The notes under the pieces: generated by a model
Databases searched by the model: none
What the model was told of the DNA's origin: nothing
What the model saw: only the letters and a program-made list of their open reading frames with translations
Part shown: piece after piece, positions 1 to 12,266 of the stretch
How the letters are laid out: each line of letters begins with the position of its first letter
Position numbering within the stretch: the stretch's first letter is position 1
Program-made: the position numbers and the translations under genes
Source: Metellina segmentata
Taxonomy: Eukaryota > Arthropoda > Arachnida > Araneae > Tetragnathidae
Reading direction: 5' to 3'
Length of the DNA: 64,000 nt
NCBI GenBank assembly: GCA_947359465.1
Contig: OX375873.1
Location: 45,666,437 to 45,730,436, forward strand

Positions 1-347
1 TTCCCTGGTCCGTAAGCGTCGTTCTAACTCGTCCCACAAATGTTCTATGGGGCTTAGGTCTGGACTCTGAGCAGGCCAAGAAAGACGTTTTACATCCATA
101 TCTTGATACCACTGCTTGACCGAGGCTGCAACAGGACATGGAGCGTTATCTTCCTGGAAGTAACAGTTGTCTATTCCATAAAATTAGCAGAGCGTAAGAA
201 GAACCTGATTGTTCAAAATGTTCATGTAGGCGTCGGCGTTCAATTGACCAGGAATAACATGCAAAGGTCCCAGGCCATACCATGAAAACCACCCCCAAAC
301 AAGCAGTCGGATTTTATGCAAATCCGTTGGCGTCCTGTCCATTATTG
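1..347 (-). pseudogene. Tc1-like (DD34E) transposase, C-terminal relic
   Basis: Read on the minus strand, this stretch encodes the catalytic C-terminal half of a Tc1-type DDE transposase, the enzyme that cuts and pastes its own element at TA sites. Visible motifs are VWGWFSWYGLGPLHVIPGQ, then FQEDNAPC (second catalytic D), then WPAQSPDLSPIEHLWDEL (catalytic E). I count 34 residues between that D and E, which is the Tc1 signature. The frame holds an in-frame stop (reading LC*FYG), so the copy is dead. It is cut by the window's left edge, so the 3' terminus and its inverted repeat are not visible, and no N-terminal half could be followed past about position 350. The family call rests on motif recognition. 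Confidence 0.85.
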
Positions 348-1979
348 TAGGGTAATGTGTCTTATGAACGATTGTGTTTGTTTAAAACTAAGACTCATTC
401 CACAATCCTTAAAAGTTGCAAGGAACTAACAGACCTTTCCATCTTAATGCGACGAGAGGTTTCCTAGGTTGTCTAGATGCACATATAAGGGGGAAGTCGA
501 TTTTTTCTTTTAGTTACGCATCGTTCACAATATAACAACAAATTCAATCTGGACATCATTAATTTGAAACTAATCATTACTGCAATAAACAAACGATCGC
601 AAGAATTTAAAAATCTGTAGAGATTGTACAAAGCGTAAAATTAAGAACTAACAATGCTTTTACGACAGAAATTACAAAATTTTTCCTCGTTCCCTCTAGT
701 TGAGAAGATTTTTACAAGTTTTCTTCCATGAAGTACTACCCACTCTACGATGCCATTCTCCTAAGCCGACATCTAAAAATCTTCTCTTAAGGCTATCAGA
801 AGAATTGGCGTATAAGTTTATCAGATATGAAAAATACTTTGACATCAATTAATCTTTGGTTATGAATTATTTATATTTTATAACAACAATGCAATAACGA
901 GATAAAGTGTTTATAATCATGTTGGGACTCGAAAATTAAAGAGAGAAGCAGAAATTTTTCGAGTGTTATGCAAAATTAAACTGATAAGTTAAGCTATGGA
1001 ATAAAACCCATTTCAATTTGTTATGTTTTTTTCTATCCAGCTTCCTTTGATAGCTTATTTTCCTTCTGTTACTGTCATCACCAGTGATACGAGAATCATT
1101 ATTGAAATATTATCCAAATAAACTCTGCAATGTTTTTGTCTTCCAGAATCCCTCAGCGCAAATAATAATGTGTAATCATTATAAGAAAATATATCGATAT
1201 CTCTGAAAGAACTCAAGTGCCATCAATATATTTTTGTAATAACTGAAAACTACTGTGAACAACAACGTTAGGGTTAAGTATTTTTCCCACATACTTATAT
1301 CTTCATAGCGATAAAAAAATAGCGCAAAATATGTTTGTTACGTGATTGGATATTTGAGTCTTAGAAAATTAAAAATAAATGAGGATACAATATAGTAAAT
1401 TTTGTACGAAGTTTTACAAAAAAATAGACAAATTATGGTAGACAGTCAATTAAAAAAGTGACAACAAATCAACTTAGAGTTAGATTTTCATCGAAATTCC
1501 ATTGACTACTACAAGAACACCTCATATATTACTGCGCTAGACTATTCGACACCTTTCTCCACGTATGTTCTACTTTTGTTTTTTTGCAGTTTTGCAGTGC
1601 CTCAAAAAATTGGATGGACACCCATTATGAAAACCTACCATCAATCTATATCTCCAATTGTAGTGAAGTACCGATCATATCTAAAACTTTTAAAGCTATA
1701 AGGAGAAATATATACTCTTTTTTAGAACTTAAAAATATTGTGCAAAATAACTTTTTCGCGATTCATCAAGTATTTTGAACCAATTTTTTTTTTATATAAG
1801 CGATAGTAAAACTGTAGAAAAATGTGATTTATAGACATGGCTGGATTTTTAAATGTCAAAAATTATTAAATGAATGAGAGTATGTAATGGTAAGATTTTG
1901 CTGAAGCTTTTTACAAAAACAAGTAAATTATGTTATTAAATTGTATTAGAGAAGACAATAAACGTACCAAGATTCATCA
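348..1979. other. AT-rich intergenic DNA, no gene seen
   Basis: I see AT-rich sequence with short poly-A/T runs and only short random reading frames. No recognisable protein motif, RNA gene or clean repeat boundary was found. Confidence 0.6.
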
Positions 1980-4210
1980 TATACTACGAGAATATACTTT
2001 TTTGCTTACTATCAGCTGTAAACCACTGTGATCGGTCAAAGTACAATTTTTCACCAATTATGCTTTGCCTTTGTGTGTTTCAGCCATTTTCAAAGAATCT
2101 TAAAAATGAAATCTGTACTTTTAAAACTAGACCTCATATACCGCCAGTTGAAAACCACTGCGATAAATGAAACGACTAGTTTTATCCAATCATGCTTTGC
2201 TTTTGTTTCAGTTGCGTGTTTTTCACAGATCCTCAACAAATTTAAATGTATCCTACAGAATATACCTCATGCACCACCAGTTGAAAACACTGCAACACCC
2301 ATTATGCTTTGATTGTGTATAGCTGCGGTTTTTCACAATTATTCTACAAATTTATTTGTGATTCTCTGCAAAATTTAAATGTACCACCAGTATCACCGGT
2401 TGAAAACCAATGCGAAAAGTTAAACGAGCATTTCTTTTCTAGCTGTGCTTTTATTTTAGCTATGCGTTTTTCACAAACCCTCAACGAATTAAAATTTGAT
2501 CCTCTATAAATTGAAATTTGTACAAGAATATATCTCACCAGTTGAAAACCACTACGATAAATTAAACAGACATTTTTTTTTCAAACATGTCTTGCTTTTA
2601 TTTTAGCTCTGGGCGTCTTTCAGTCTCTGAATAAACTGAAAAGTGATCCTCTACAAATTGAAATATGTACTACTAGAATATACCTCATGCACCACAGTTT
2701 GAAAATCACTGGGATACATAAAAGGACCATTTTTTACTAATTATGCTTAGATTTTATTTTAGCTTGGCGTTTTACAGTCCTTCAGCAAATTAAACTGAGT
2801 ACTACCAAAATATACCTTGTGAATCACAATTCGAAAACCACGTATTAGATTTAAACAACCACGTTTATCCAATTATGCTTTGCTTTTATTTTAGCAGGGC
2901 GTTTTCCAGTCATTCAACAAATCGAAATGTGATGCTTTGCAATTGAACTGTGTACTACTGGATTGTACCTCCTGTACCATAATTTGAAAACCAGTAAGAT
3001 AGATTAAACAACCATTTGTTTCCATTTTTTCTTTGCTTTTATTTCAGCTTGGATTTTTTCAGAGTCCTACAAATTGAAATGTGTATTACCAGAATATACC
3101 TCATGTATCATAATTTGAAAACCATTAAGACAGATTAAACGACTGCTTTTTGAAATTATGCTTTGCGTCTATTTTAGCTGAGCGTTTTCTAGTCCTTCGA
3201 CAAATTGAAATGCGAACCTTCAACAAATTGAAATACGATCCTTCGACAAATTGAAATACGATTCTCTACAAACTGAAATGTGCACTACTAAAATATACCT
3301 CATGTATCACAATTTGAAAAATACTGGGATAGAATTAACGATCATTTATTTCCAATCATGCTTTGCTTTTTTTTTTGACAGGGGGTTTTTGAGTTCTTCA
3401 ACAAATTGAAATACGATTATCCACAAACCCCGAAATGTGTACTACTAAAATATACCTCATGTACCACAATTTGAAAAACACTGGGATATAATAAACGACT
3501 ATTTCTTTCCAATCATGCTTTGCTTTTTTTTTATAGCTGGGCGTTTTTCAGTTCTTCGACAAATTGAAATACTATTATCCACAAACCCCGAAATGTGCAC
3601 TACTAAAATATACCTCATGTACCACAATTCGAAAACCACTGGTATATAATAAACGATCATTTATTCCCAATCATGCTTTGCTTTTTTTTATAGCTGGGCG
3701 TTTTTCAGTTCTTCAACAAATTGAAATACGATTATCCACAAACCCCGAAATGTGCACTACTAAAATATACCTCATGTACCACAATTCGAAAACCACTGGT
3801 ATATAATAAACGATCATTTATTTCCAATCATGCTTTGCTTTTTTTTATAGCTGGGCGTTTTTCAGTTCTTCAACAAATTGAAATACGATTATACACAAAC
3901 CCCGAAATGTGTACTACTAAAATATACCTCATGTACCACAATTTGAAAAACACTGGGATATAATAAACGACCATTTCTTTCCAATCATGCTTTGCTTTTT
4001 TTTTTATAGCTGGGAGTTTTTCAGTTCTCCAACAAATTGAAATACTATTATCCACAAACCCCGAAATGTGTACTACTAAAATATACCTAATGTACCACAA
4101 TTTGAAAAACACTGGGATATAATAAACGATCATTTATTTCCAATCATGCTTTGCTTTTATTTCAGCTGGGTGACTTTTAGAGTCCTTCTACAAATTGAAA
4201 TGTGATCCTC
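1980..4210. repeat. Degenerate tandem array, about 157-bp period
   Basis: A unit containing TTTGAAAACCACTG, CAATCATGCTTTGCTTTT, AGCTGGGCGTTTTTCAG, ACAAATTGAAAT and TACTACTAAAATATACCTC recurs about 14 times. Between about 3380 and 4160 the copies are close to identical with a 157-bp period. Towards 1980 they become progressively divergent and irregular. The reading frames of about 80 residues seen here are by-products of the repeat, because the same residues recur shifted by one unit. The array ends directly at a GC-rich segment beginning near 4215. Confidence 0.9.
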
Positions 4211-4214
4211 ATAA

Positions 4215-4780
4215 GAAAACACACCCTGCCTCAACCTTGGAGACTAAATGTTAAAAAAAAAGGCTCCGAGGGAGCAAGGAGAGAGACATTCCAGTCCTGG
4301 GTGTTCAAAGCAACCAATCAGCTCCTGTGTTTGTTCATCGAGTCGATGTGTGGGCAGGTAAACCGGTCCGGGGTCAGGTGCGGCGCGTGGTGGGGGCAGG
4401 TCTTCGTGTGTGGGCCCCACCGACATGTCAGGGCCCTCCGCTTGCTGCCTGACCCCCGGGTGACCCACCTCCATTTATAGCCCGGCACCTCTGTGGGAAT
4501 GAGCAGAGGCCGGCGTGTAAACTGTTTGTTCTGACTTTCAGGCTTTTTGACTTTTGATAGAGTGACGATGCCTGATTAACTGGAATAAATACGACTGCGC
4601 GGCATCCCGGGGTGGTCCTTTGTGCACCAATCTGCTGGTGGATCCAGTCTCCCATGATGCCCCCCACGTGTGCTGTAATCTGCGCGAGGTGTGAAGGATT
4701 ATGAGGTTGTGCAAAGGTGGGAAGGGAGGTTGTGCCTCGAGGCGAGTGAATCTGTAAACGAAGATTACGCAATGGGATTA
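4215..4780. other. GC-rich island, possible regulatory element
   Basis: Base composition switches abruptly from AT-rich repeat to GC-rich single-copy sequence with many CpG dinucleotides, then returns to AT-rich after about 4780. Overlapping open frames occur on both strands but none resembles a known protein. A CpG-containing island in otherwise AT-rich intergenic DNA is a candidate regulatory element or promoter. That role is inference only. Confidence 0.5.
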
Positions 4781-4922
4781 AATTGAAAAGTCTTTTCTGT
4801 CGCGGGGTTCGTACTGACTCTGGTAGCTCGGTAAGGACGGTGGATTAGTGTCACCTAGAGCAGTACCTCATGGTGTCAGTCCTCCCGAGTCTTTTCCCGT
4901 AGAGTCTTTTGTCGGTGGCATG

Positions 4923-5412
4923 CAGGGGCGGACCCAGAATATCAGTCAGGATAGGGCTACCTTGATTTAAGTATCTCTCTTATTTAGAATGACGGAGAGT
5001 TCTTGGGTTGGATTAAAAATTAAACCAAGAGAACCGTGAATATGACGGTCGTGATTTTTGAAAGTTTATTTCTTCGTGAACTGTAGAGCAATTTTAGAGT
5101 ATGCTACTGGATATTAAGTTTAAAGTGACAAATCCAAGATGGAAAGATGGTTGTATTGAATGTAGACTAGGCCCCGATTCCTTATCAGCACAGAATATAA
5201 AATACGTTCGTTATATTATGTCTACTCCTTGAAAATTAGTAATGGGATACATGAAAAAAAATGACAGAGAAAAATCTGTTGATTCAAACAAAAAATATGA
5301 AAAACATATTTGTATGCGATGATTTTTTAAGCGCCCTTTTAATTAAATAAGGAGAGGTTTGTCTTTTTTAGGGTCCAAGAGAGGCTTTGGCCCCCTCCCG
5401 AATGCACCCCTG
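4923..5412. mobile_element. Possible hAT-type MITE
   Basis: The left end starts CAGGGGCGGACCCAGA and the right end finishes GCACCCCTG, so the outermost bases pair as an inverted repeat of roughly 9-10 bp typical of hAT termini. The subterminal text GGCTTTGGCCCCCTCCCG near the right end is also of a kind common in such MITEs. The interior is AT-rich with no coding frame. The flanking 8-mers do not match, so there is no target-duplication support. Confidence 0.35.
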
Positions 5413-5517
5413 GAAGTGTAGTTAAGGAAGAAAGACAGGACGACGACCTTTAACGTCAATGTCTAAAGATCATTTCATTCAAAATATTTAATAAAAAGTA
5501 GTTTGGGTATTTTTTTC

Positions 5518-5810
5518 AGTTAACGTCGCACTGGGGGGAGAAGCACAACGGAGTATTGGCGACGGTCCGGGAACTAACCCAAAGAAAAAGATCTGAGGAC
5601 AATGCCACATAATTTTGAACCACGATCAGATGACGAGGTCACGCCTGAGCTGGCACCCCACTCTCCAAACTTCCAAACCATGCCAATCTGAGAAAATATG
5701 AGGCCAAGAGAGATTTAGCGTACACCTGCCTCCTTTGTACACGACGGTCTTTGGTTGGATTCGAACTCGCAACCCTCCGGTTACTCTTCCAACCGGGCTA
5801 ATGCGGCCCA
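5518..5810 (-). repeat. tRNA-derived SINE, type 1 head
   Basis: On the minus strand a tRNA-like head (GGGCCGCATTAGCCCGGTTG, then B-box-like GAGTTCGAATCC) is followed by the body shared by about ten copies in this window. Body landmarks are the CCTCA-to-CTCA block, GGAGAGTGGGGTGCCAGCTC, ACCTCGTCATCTGA, a TTCAAAATTA block and CCCGGACCGTCGCCAATA. The tail ends in GTTAACTG at the left. It is a relic of RNA polymerase III-transcribed retroposition and encodes no protein. Confidence 0.85.
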
Positions 5811-5934
5811 TACAAGTAGAGTAACTAGTTACATTAGTCTAAAGCAGAGATGGGGACCTTTATTATAATGAAAAGCAGCATTGATCTAGCTGGCAGCTTT
5901 CAAGAAACTTCAATAAAATATACGTAAAATGTAC

Positions 5935-5936
<2 letters not shown>

Positions 5937-6000
<64 letters not shown>

Positions 6001-6018
6001 TATATATATATATACACA
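5937..6018. repeat. (TA)n microsatellite with CA interruptions
   Basis: This is an almost uninterrupted TA dinucleotide run with short ACACAC patches. It abuts the Tc1 element that begins at 6019, as expected for a TA-targeting transposon landing in TA repeats. Confidence 0.95.
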
Positions 6019-7240
6019 CACTGAAGAGCCAAACCATTATGACTACCTACTCAATAACGCGTTTCGCCTCCTTTGGCCTGCAATACAGCTGCAACTTGCC
6101 TGGGCATAGATGTCACAAGTTCTTGGTACATGACTGGAGACAGGTTCTACCAAATGTCTAATAAGCGGTCACGCAAAGTCGAGATATTCGGAAATGGTGG
6201 TGTTTGAGCACTCAGCTGCCGCTCCATGACACCCCAAATGTGCTCTATCGGATTAAGATCTCTCCGAGTTAGGTGGCCAGGCCATTAAGTGTAATTCATC
6301 AGTATGTTCACGAACCACTCCAACACAATCTGAGCCTTGTGACATGGGGCGTTGTACTGCTGGAAGATTCCATTTCCAGTTGGGAAGACAGACGCCATGT
6401 AAGGGTGCAACTAATCCGCAATGATGTTCAGATATTTCGCAGCGTTCATGGTCTATTCTACCACAACGACGGGTCCAAGACTCGCCTATGAGAACGTCCC
6501 CCAAAGCACAATACCGCCGCCACCAGCCTGCGTATGACATGCTGTACAAGAGGGGAGCAACTGTTCGCCTGGCAGACGGCGTGCCCTGACACGACCATCG
6601 CTGTGATGAATGATACATCGGGATTTCTCTGACCAGGCAACTCTCTTCCACTCATCCATGGTCAAGTCTTGATATTCCCGGGCCCACTGTAGGAGTAGTT
6701 GACGATGACGCTTGGTCGACAGAGGCACACGAGTGGGACGTCTGCTGCACAGTCCCATATCAAACAGTGTGTACTGAACTGTGTGTTCCGAAACACTTGC
6801 ACTTGGACCTGCATTGTATTGGGCTGTCAGCTGAACCACTCTCTCGCGCCGATTTTGCTTTACCAAGCGGGACAGTTTACGGTGTCCTTTTTCTTTGATG
6901 ACGCGTTATATGGATAGTCCAACACCTTGGTGTCTACTGCTGGTGTCACCATCATTTATCCACTTTGCATGAATACTAACAACGGCAGATCGTTAACAAC
7001 CTATCAGTCGTGCAGTTGCGGTGATACTCGTTCCGAGTCTTCGGGCCATTACGATCTGTCCTTTTATCAAATTCGCTCAGATCAGCAGCTTTTCCCTTCA
7101 CTCGCAAAAGTAAGTGCAATAATGATTACTTACCTTCTCCAGCAGCAGTTAAATACCATTATCACTTAATCACGTGACCTCCAGGTCATCCAGACGAGTT
7201 CATTGAAAAATGTGGGGATGGTCATAATGTTTTGTCAGTG
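6019..7240 (-). mobile_element. Decayed Tc1-like transposon
   Basis: The ends are inverted: CACTGAAGAGCCAAACCATT at the left, and the complement of the right end reads CACTGACAAAACATTATGAC. The length of about 1.2 kb suits a Tc1-like element with small deletions. The minus strand carries the transposase in at least two frames, with recognisable pieces such as VQYTLFDMGLCSRRPTRVPL, MDEWKRVAWSEKSR, HTQAGGGGIVLWGTFS and, further downstream, an eroded WPPNS region before the final catalytic residue. Frameshifts and stops break the frame throughout, so it is inactive. The element lies against a TA microsatellite. Confidence 0.88.
6253..6866 (-). pseudogene. Tc1-like transposase remnant
   Basis: These are the conserved middle and C-terminal parts of a Tc1 DDE transposase inside the element at 6019-7240. 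The segment at 6486-6866 begins MVKQNRRERVVQLTAQYNAG, which belongs to the helix-turn-helix DNA-binding region. It continues through the first catalytic region, where the usual SDESRF-type motif has become SEKSR, so the first aspartate is lost. It ends near GGGGIVLWGTFS. The continuation lies in a different frame at 6253-6480. Loss of a catalytic residue plus frameshifts means no active enzyme. The family identity is well supported; the exact frame breaks were not mapped base by base. Confidence 0.85.
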
Positions 7241-9507
7241 GATAGTTTCCTCAGTTTCAGCTTATTCTCCTGATGGGTATCCATCATTTGTGACTTTAAA
7301 TGCATCTTGATTTGAGAGATCGGGTGCATTTTGTCGGGTATGTTTCTGAAAACGTAGATGTTGTACAGCATTTTTCCATATTTTAATTGGATCAGTGAAT
7401 ATTGGATCTGTTACTATCGTGTAAATCATTGAATAGAACATTCATTTTAAAAATGAAGCGTAAATGTAATAGATGAATAAAAATGCATGAATAAATAAAG
7501 AGCATTTGTTCTGCTGTATTAATTGCATTATTAAAAGAATGCAACCTTTTTATTAGTATGAATAAAAATATTGCATTTGTCTGTTGGGATTTAGTCTAAT
7601 GGCCACAAGGAGCTACTAGACCACATGTGATAGTAAGGTCTCCGGTTACCTATCCCTGGTCTAAAACATGTAAAAATGTATAAATATCATCATAACATTT
7701 GAAGGTCAAAACACAACACCTGAATTCATACAGCTAACAACAGCAGTGACACTTTCAATTTTCATAAGCGTATTTAAACTTTGATTTCGTGGAAAACTGC
7801 TCTGAACACATTTCGAAGTCATCATAAAATTTATGCAGAAAATATATTAAATAATAAAACAAAATGGAAGCTAATATGAGTAACTTTCGCTATATTCACT
7901 ATGGCGCAAGATTCGTAGGAAACCTGGGATGTTATCATTGTTATTTGTTTTACTCCTCGTATTGAAGAAATCAGATATTACTACAGATGCTTCTCTGTGA
8001 TTCTCTGCATAGCTTCAACGGCCCTAAACATTCTGTATGGCGTCATATCAATATTTATGCAGAAGGGGAAAAACGTAAAATGACTATATAAACTTCGGAG
8101 ACAAAGAAACAATAAAAAACTAAATTAAGAAAAAAATTAATAATTGAACCTAATAACATTAAAATCAAACAAATTGTAGAATATATTGCTATTGCTCAAC
8201 TTAGTATTCTAACAAAAAAGATATTTAAAACAAATTATATTCACTTTTAAAATAATCGTACAAGGAAGAAATATCGAAATCTGAGGATCTATGCGTTGTG
8301 AATGAACAAAGTTTACATCGACATTTTAATGCCATTCAACTTTCAGTTATATGTATAGTTCAATTCTCCAGTTATCTAAGCAAAACTACTACAATAGATT
8401 GAAGAAACTAAGCAAAACAAACTAAAACTGCAGATTCCATACCTAATTTAAATTATAGTAAATGTACAATAAATTTAAATAAGCTAATGACCAAGACGAA
8501 ATAACAATAAATTAAGTACATATAAGGAACTTCAACAAGAAAAAGTATGGATTAAACGTCATATCGAGACAACAGGAAAAGTCACTGTTATAGCTACACT
8601 TTTTATACAAAAATACTGATTCTGTTTTTATTCAACCAATAATGATACATTCAAATAGCACAAAGAAAGATTCCGCGGTCAATATTCTAAGTTGTTTTTA
8701 GACAAGCTAGAACAAGGTTAATTACCTCCATTGCAAATTATACTTTATGATATACCCGCTGAAATGATCAAAGTAGGTTTAAGAATTCGAAGCTTAAATG
8801 ACTGTTTCAAATATCAACGTAGCAAATATTCATAATACTAAAAAAATTATTAGAAATGAAACTGGATATAACTAAAATGAGATGTATACCAATTAGAAAA
8901 TAAACTGAAAAAAATTACATGTAAGACAGAGCTTCAGTTCTACTGTCATCACTGGTGACAGCTATGCAAGTATTGGCGGTAAACTGCTTTCTCTATCTCA
9001 AAAATCGAAACATTGAGGTACTTACTTCTTCTCGTATTCATCTGAAGCTATATCCTCAGAGCAAAATAGGGTTTTCTATTAGTTCAAAACTTATCTCAAA
9101 ATATGAAATAAAAATCAAACTAATCAGGCGATTTAAAGTTACATTAAATTACATTCCGCTGTACATCAGAAATCCATTCCATAATATTTCACTAAGCATT
9201 TGAATTCTGAAGATTTTTGGTTGTTAGCTTAGTGTTCAAAAGGGAGAATGGAAATTGAATCAATGACAGCGATATTCGTCTTACATTAAGAATGCTTCAC
9301 AAATATGCAAATAATGCACGAAATGTTTAATGAAACACATAAAATTACTTACCTCATAAATAATATCACAAAGCAATTTAACTGTGATTTTATTGAAGCA
9401 TCAGCATTCAATGAATTACAGAATTCAGTAACCACTTATATCATCAAATGAGCAAGACATGAGGCACCCATATCAAATCCCTCAACAAATCAAATTCTTT
9501 CTCTGAA
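7241..9507. other. AT-rich intergenic DNA, no gene seen
   Basis: This is long AT-rich sequence with no motif-bearing frame and no clear repeat boundaries. The longest frame (8955-9203) is composition-driven and resembles nothing I recognise. Confidence 0.6.
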
Positions 9508-10486
9508 CATGAAGTATACACTGATAAAATGTCACTCAAATTTCCAACCATTCTTAGAAATCCTATGACATTTCCTTCTAGAAAGTGTACTTTAATCCCC
9601 AAGTACTTTCTAAAACTAAAATTGAATACAATCGCCTCAAACTTCTAATTAATTGCAGCTAAGTCAACTGTGCTGAAGCTTACACAGTGAACTTGAAGTG
9701 GATGCTGATAAAATATCAAATATTCATAAGAATGCACCTCAAATTTTCAACCACTCTTAGAAATCCTATGTCATTCCCTTCCAGAAAGTGCACCTTAATC
9801 AAGGCACTTCCTAAAACTAAAATTGAATATAATCGCCCAAACTTCTAATCAATTGCAGCTAAGTCAATTGTGCTGAAACTTACATAGTGAACTTGAAGTG
9901 GATGCTGATAAAATATTAAATACACATAAGAATGCCCCTCAAAGTTTCAACCACTCTTAGAAATCCTATGTCATTCCCTTCCAGAAAGTGCACTTTAATC
10001 AAGGCACTTCCTAAAACTAAAATTGAATATAATCGCCCAAACTTCTAATCAATTGCAGCTGTCAACTGTGCTGAAACTTACACAGTGAACTTGAAGTGGA
10101 TGCTGATAAAATATCAAATACACATAAGAATGTCCCTCAAATTCTCAACCACTCTTAGAAATCCTATGTCATTCCCTTCCAGAAAGTGCACCTTAATCAA
10201 GGCACTTCCTAAAACTAAAATTGAATATAATCGCCCAAACTTCTAATCAATTGCAGCTATGTCAATTGTGCTGAAACTTACACAGTGAACTTGAAGTGGG
10301 GGCTGATAAAATATCAAATGCTCATAAGAATATCCCTCAAATTTTCAACCACTCTTAGAAATCCTGTCATTCTCTTCCAGAAAGTGCACCTTAATCAAGG
10401 CACTTCCTGAAACTAAAATTGAATATAATCGCCCCAAACTTCTAATTAATTGCCGCGAAGTCAACTGTGCTGAAACTTACACAACG
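9508..10486. repeat. Tandem array, about 190-bp period, five copies
   Basis: Units share ACCACTCTTAGAAATCCTAT, CCAGAAAGTGCACCTTAATC, AAACTAAAATTGAATATAAT, AATTGCAGCT and GTGAACTTGAAGTGG. Copies 2-5 are close to identical, while the leftmost copy (9508-9710) is the most divergent. The last copy breaks off in CTGAAACTTACACA, where GC-rich single-copy sequence starts. Confidence 0.92.
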
Positions 10487-10890
10487 GGACCGAACAACAA
10501 AGATCGAGTTCTTCCCGTCCGATGAGGGACTGTGTAATCTTCCCCATTCCACCAAGGAGGCGTTCCACTGTTGACATTACTTGAACAAGGGGGAGCTGTC
10601 GAGCTTTCATTCATCCCCATAGCCGCCGGTTTTATTGCCAAGAATCTTCCCAATATCCTTTCGAAAACAATGACCAATGTCCTCCCCTTCAGTTTGTTCT
10701 GTTAAGCACTCCTTGATGATTGGCAAACCTGGACTCCCTCTTGAAGGGCAAATACGGACCTCACCGACCCATTGTTCACCGAACCCCGTCAGCTGTGAAA
10801 GACGAAAGCCCTGGACTGATTGCCGGGGCTATTTAGAATTGGATTGTTGTAGGATTGCGAAGACCAAATAGGTTGTCGAGGGCGTTGTTT
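10487..10890. other. GC-rich island adjoining the 190-bp array
   Basis: There is an abrupt change to GC-rich, CpG-containing sequence immediately after the last partial repeat unit. Short open frames exist on both strands (10477-10677 minus, 10677-10871 plus) but show no domain I recognise. It could be a regulatory element; that is inference. Confidence 0.45.
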
Positions 10891-11600
10891 TTTGCATGTA
10901 CATTTACCTGTATTTTCACATTTTAACTTGATCGTGGTCAAGCTTTTGATCGCAGCTAATCCTGTAGATATCCTACAGAAGAGCTCAGAAGTCAAACTTC
11001 CAAATTTATTGTTATAGGAGAAACGTTATTAATCCACTATAGAATGAACAATCAAAAAGTTAACTACTATTGTAAATGAAAATTAAAATGTTTCATGAAC
11101 TGTGTACTTAAAAAAAGAGTGCATGAGATGTTCTAAATGTATGTAATAGATGTTTCTGCGGCACAACCTATTCCAAATATGAAGCTACTGTTTTATCACT
11201 TGGCTTGTTAATGAACGTAACATCTGCTTTGTTTTCAAATACAATTTTCCAACACGTTGTTAATAGAATTCCGAATTGATATATGATAGTTGATTGGTCA
11301 ACGTCAATTGAATTAAACGTCAAATTTGCAAAACACAAAATAAAATCCCATTCTTTATATTTACTTTTGCTACTATAACGTAATACTGTATACCACAGTG
11401 TGTAACACTGTACCCCGACAGTGAGGCACAATGTGTATCACTGTAGTGTGCACACAACGTGCATCACTACCAAAAATATTACATACTGGAAATAAATTTC
11501 ACTCCATTTAATTTTAATTATATCTAAGATGTATGTAAAATATTATCATGAGGGCTTTGTTTGCTACATATGGATGTATATCTTGATGCTACAGATGTAA
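10891..11600. other. AT-rich intergenic DNA
   Basis: No gene or clear repeat was recognised. Near 11395-11460 there is a small cluster of short imperfect repeats around GTGTATCACTGTA and GTGTGTAACACTGTA. Confidence 0.5.
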
Positions 11601-11616
11601 ATATAAAACGTTCACC

Positions 11617-11770
11617 ACTATGCCTTACGTTCCCCTATTTGATTGGCATAAAAAGTTTAAAAGAGGTAGAGAATCCGCCGTAGGTGATTCGCGATCTGGT
11701 AGACAGTCCCCATCATCTAATGATAAACTACATTCTAAGGTAACACTGATTAGTATCCTGCTAGATTAGT
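11617..11770 (+). pseudogene. mariner-type transposase N-terminal relic
   Basis: The plus strand reads LFDWHKKFKRGRESAVGDSR followed by SGRQSPSSNDKL. This closely follows the second helix-turn-helix and linker of mariner transposases, usually WHKRFxEGRExVEDDxRSGRP. The fragment is about 45 residues long and has neither a catalytic core nor visible inverted repeats. It is a short fossil, distinct from the mariner at 27107-28368, whose equivalent segment reads WWFVKFKSENFSLEDDARSG. Confidence 0.7.
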
Positions 11771-11924
11771 TGGGTAGGGAAAGTACAATTTTTGTAGTCG
11801 GTCAAACCAGACACGCCAGTTTATTTACACTAAAAATTCCTCTTACAATTGAAACATTCGTGTTAAGTATGAGGGTATTGTCGGCATCACACCCAATGCA
11901 AAGATACACAAAATCATTCATTGG

Positions 11925-12150
11925 ATTTGGTTGCATGGCTCAAAAGCCACATTCTTCCAAGTTGCCTCAAACATAAGGCAGACAACGTCAATTACTGAAC
12001 ATATACATATATGGAAAGTTATAATGACACAAAAGAGAGAAATAGATCCAGGATAAATAACACAAATAGAACCTGCGCCGCCTATAACTTGCAGACTGCC
12101 AGCGTGCAGTGGATAGACACATTGAGTCACGGTCAAGCCATTGGTTTAAA
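11925..12150 (-). repeat. tRNA-derived SINE, type D
   Basis: It matches the better-preserved copy at 17936-18160. On the minus strand a tRNA-like head (around ATAGGCGGCGCAGGTTCTAT) is followed by a body with TCATTATAACTTTCC and an end rich in AGCCATGCAACC. The B box is damaged here. It lies about 115 bp upstream of the hAT element. Confidence 0.65.
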
Positions 12151-12266
12151 GAAACGCGTTTACGTTACTGAAGCCGTAGTGAAAATTGTTAGACATAGTG
12201 TTGGAAAGTACAGGTATCATGTTTGAGATAATTTTGGATTACGAATCAGATCTCGTACCTTTAGCA

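Noticed and set aside
3564..4133. Frames of 80-87 residues with repeated text
   Set aside because: They are translations of the 157-bp repeat unit, and the same residues recur one unit later.
4923..5412. Confident hAT call for this short element
   Set aside because: The terminal bases fit but the flanking 8-mers GTGGCATG and GAAGTGTA do not match, so it is kept only as a low-confidence candidate.
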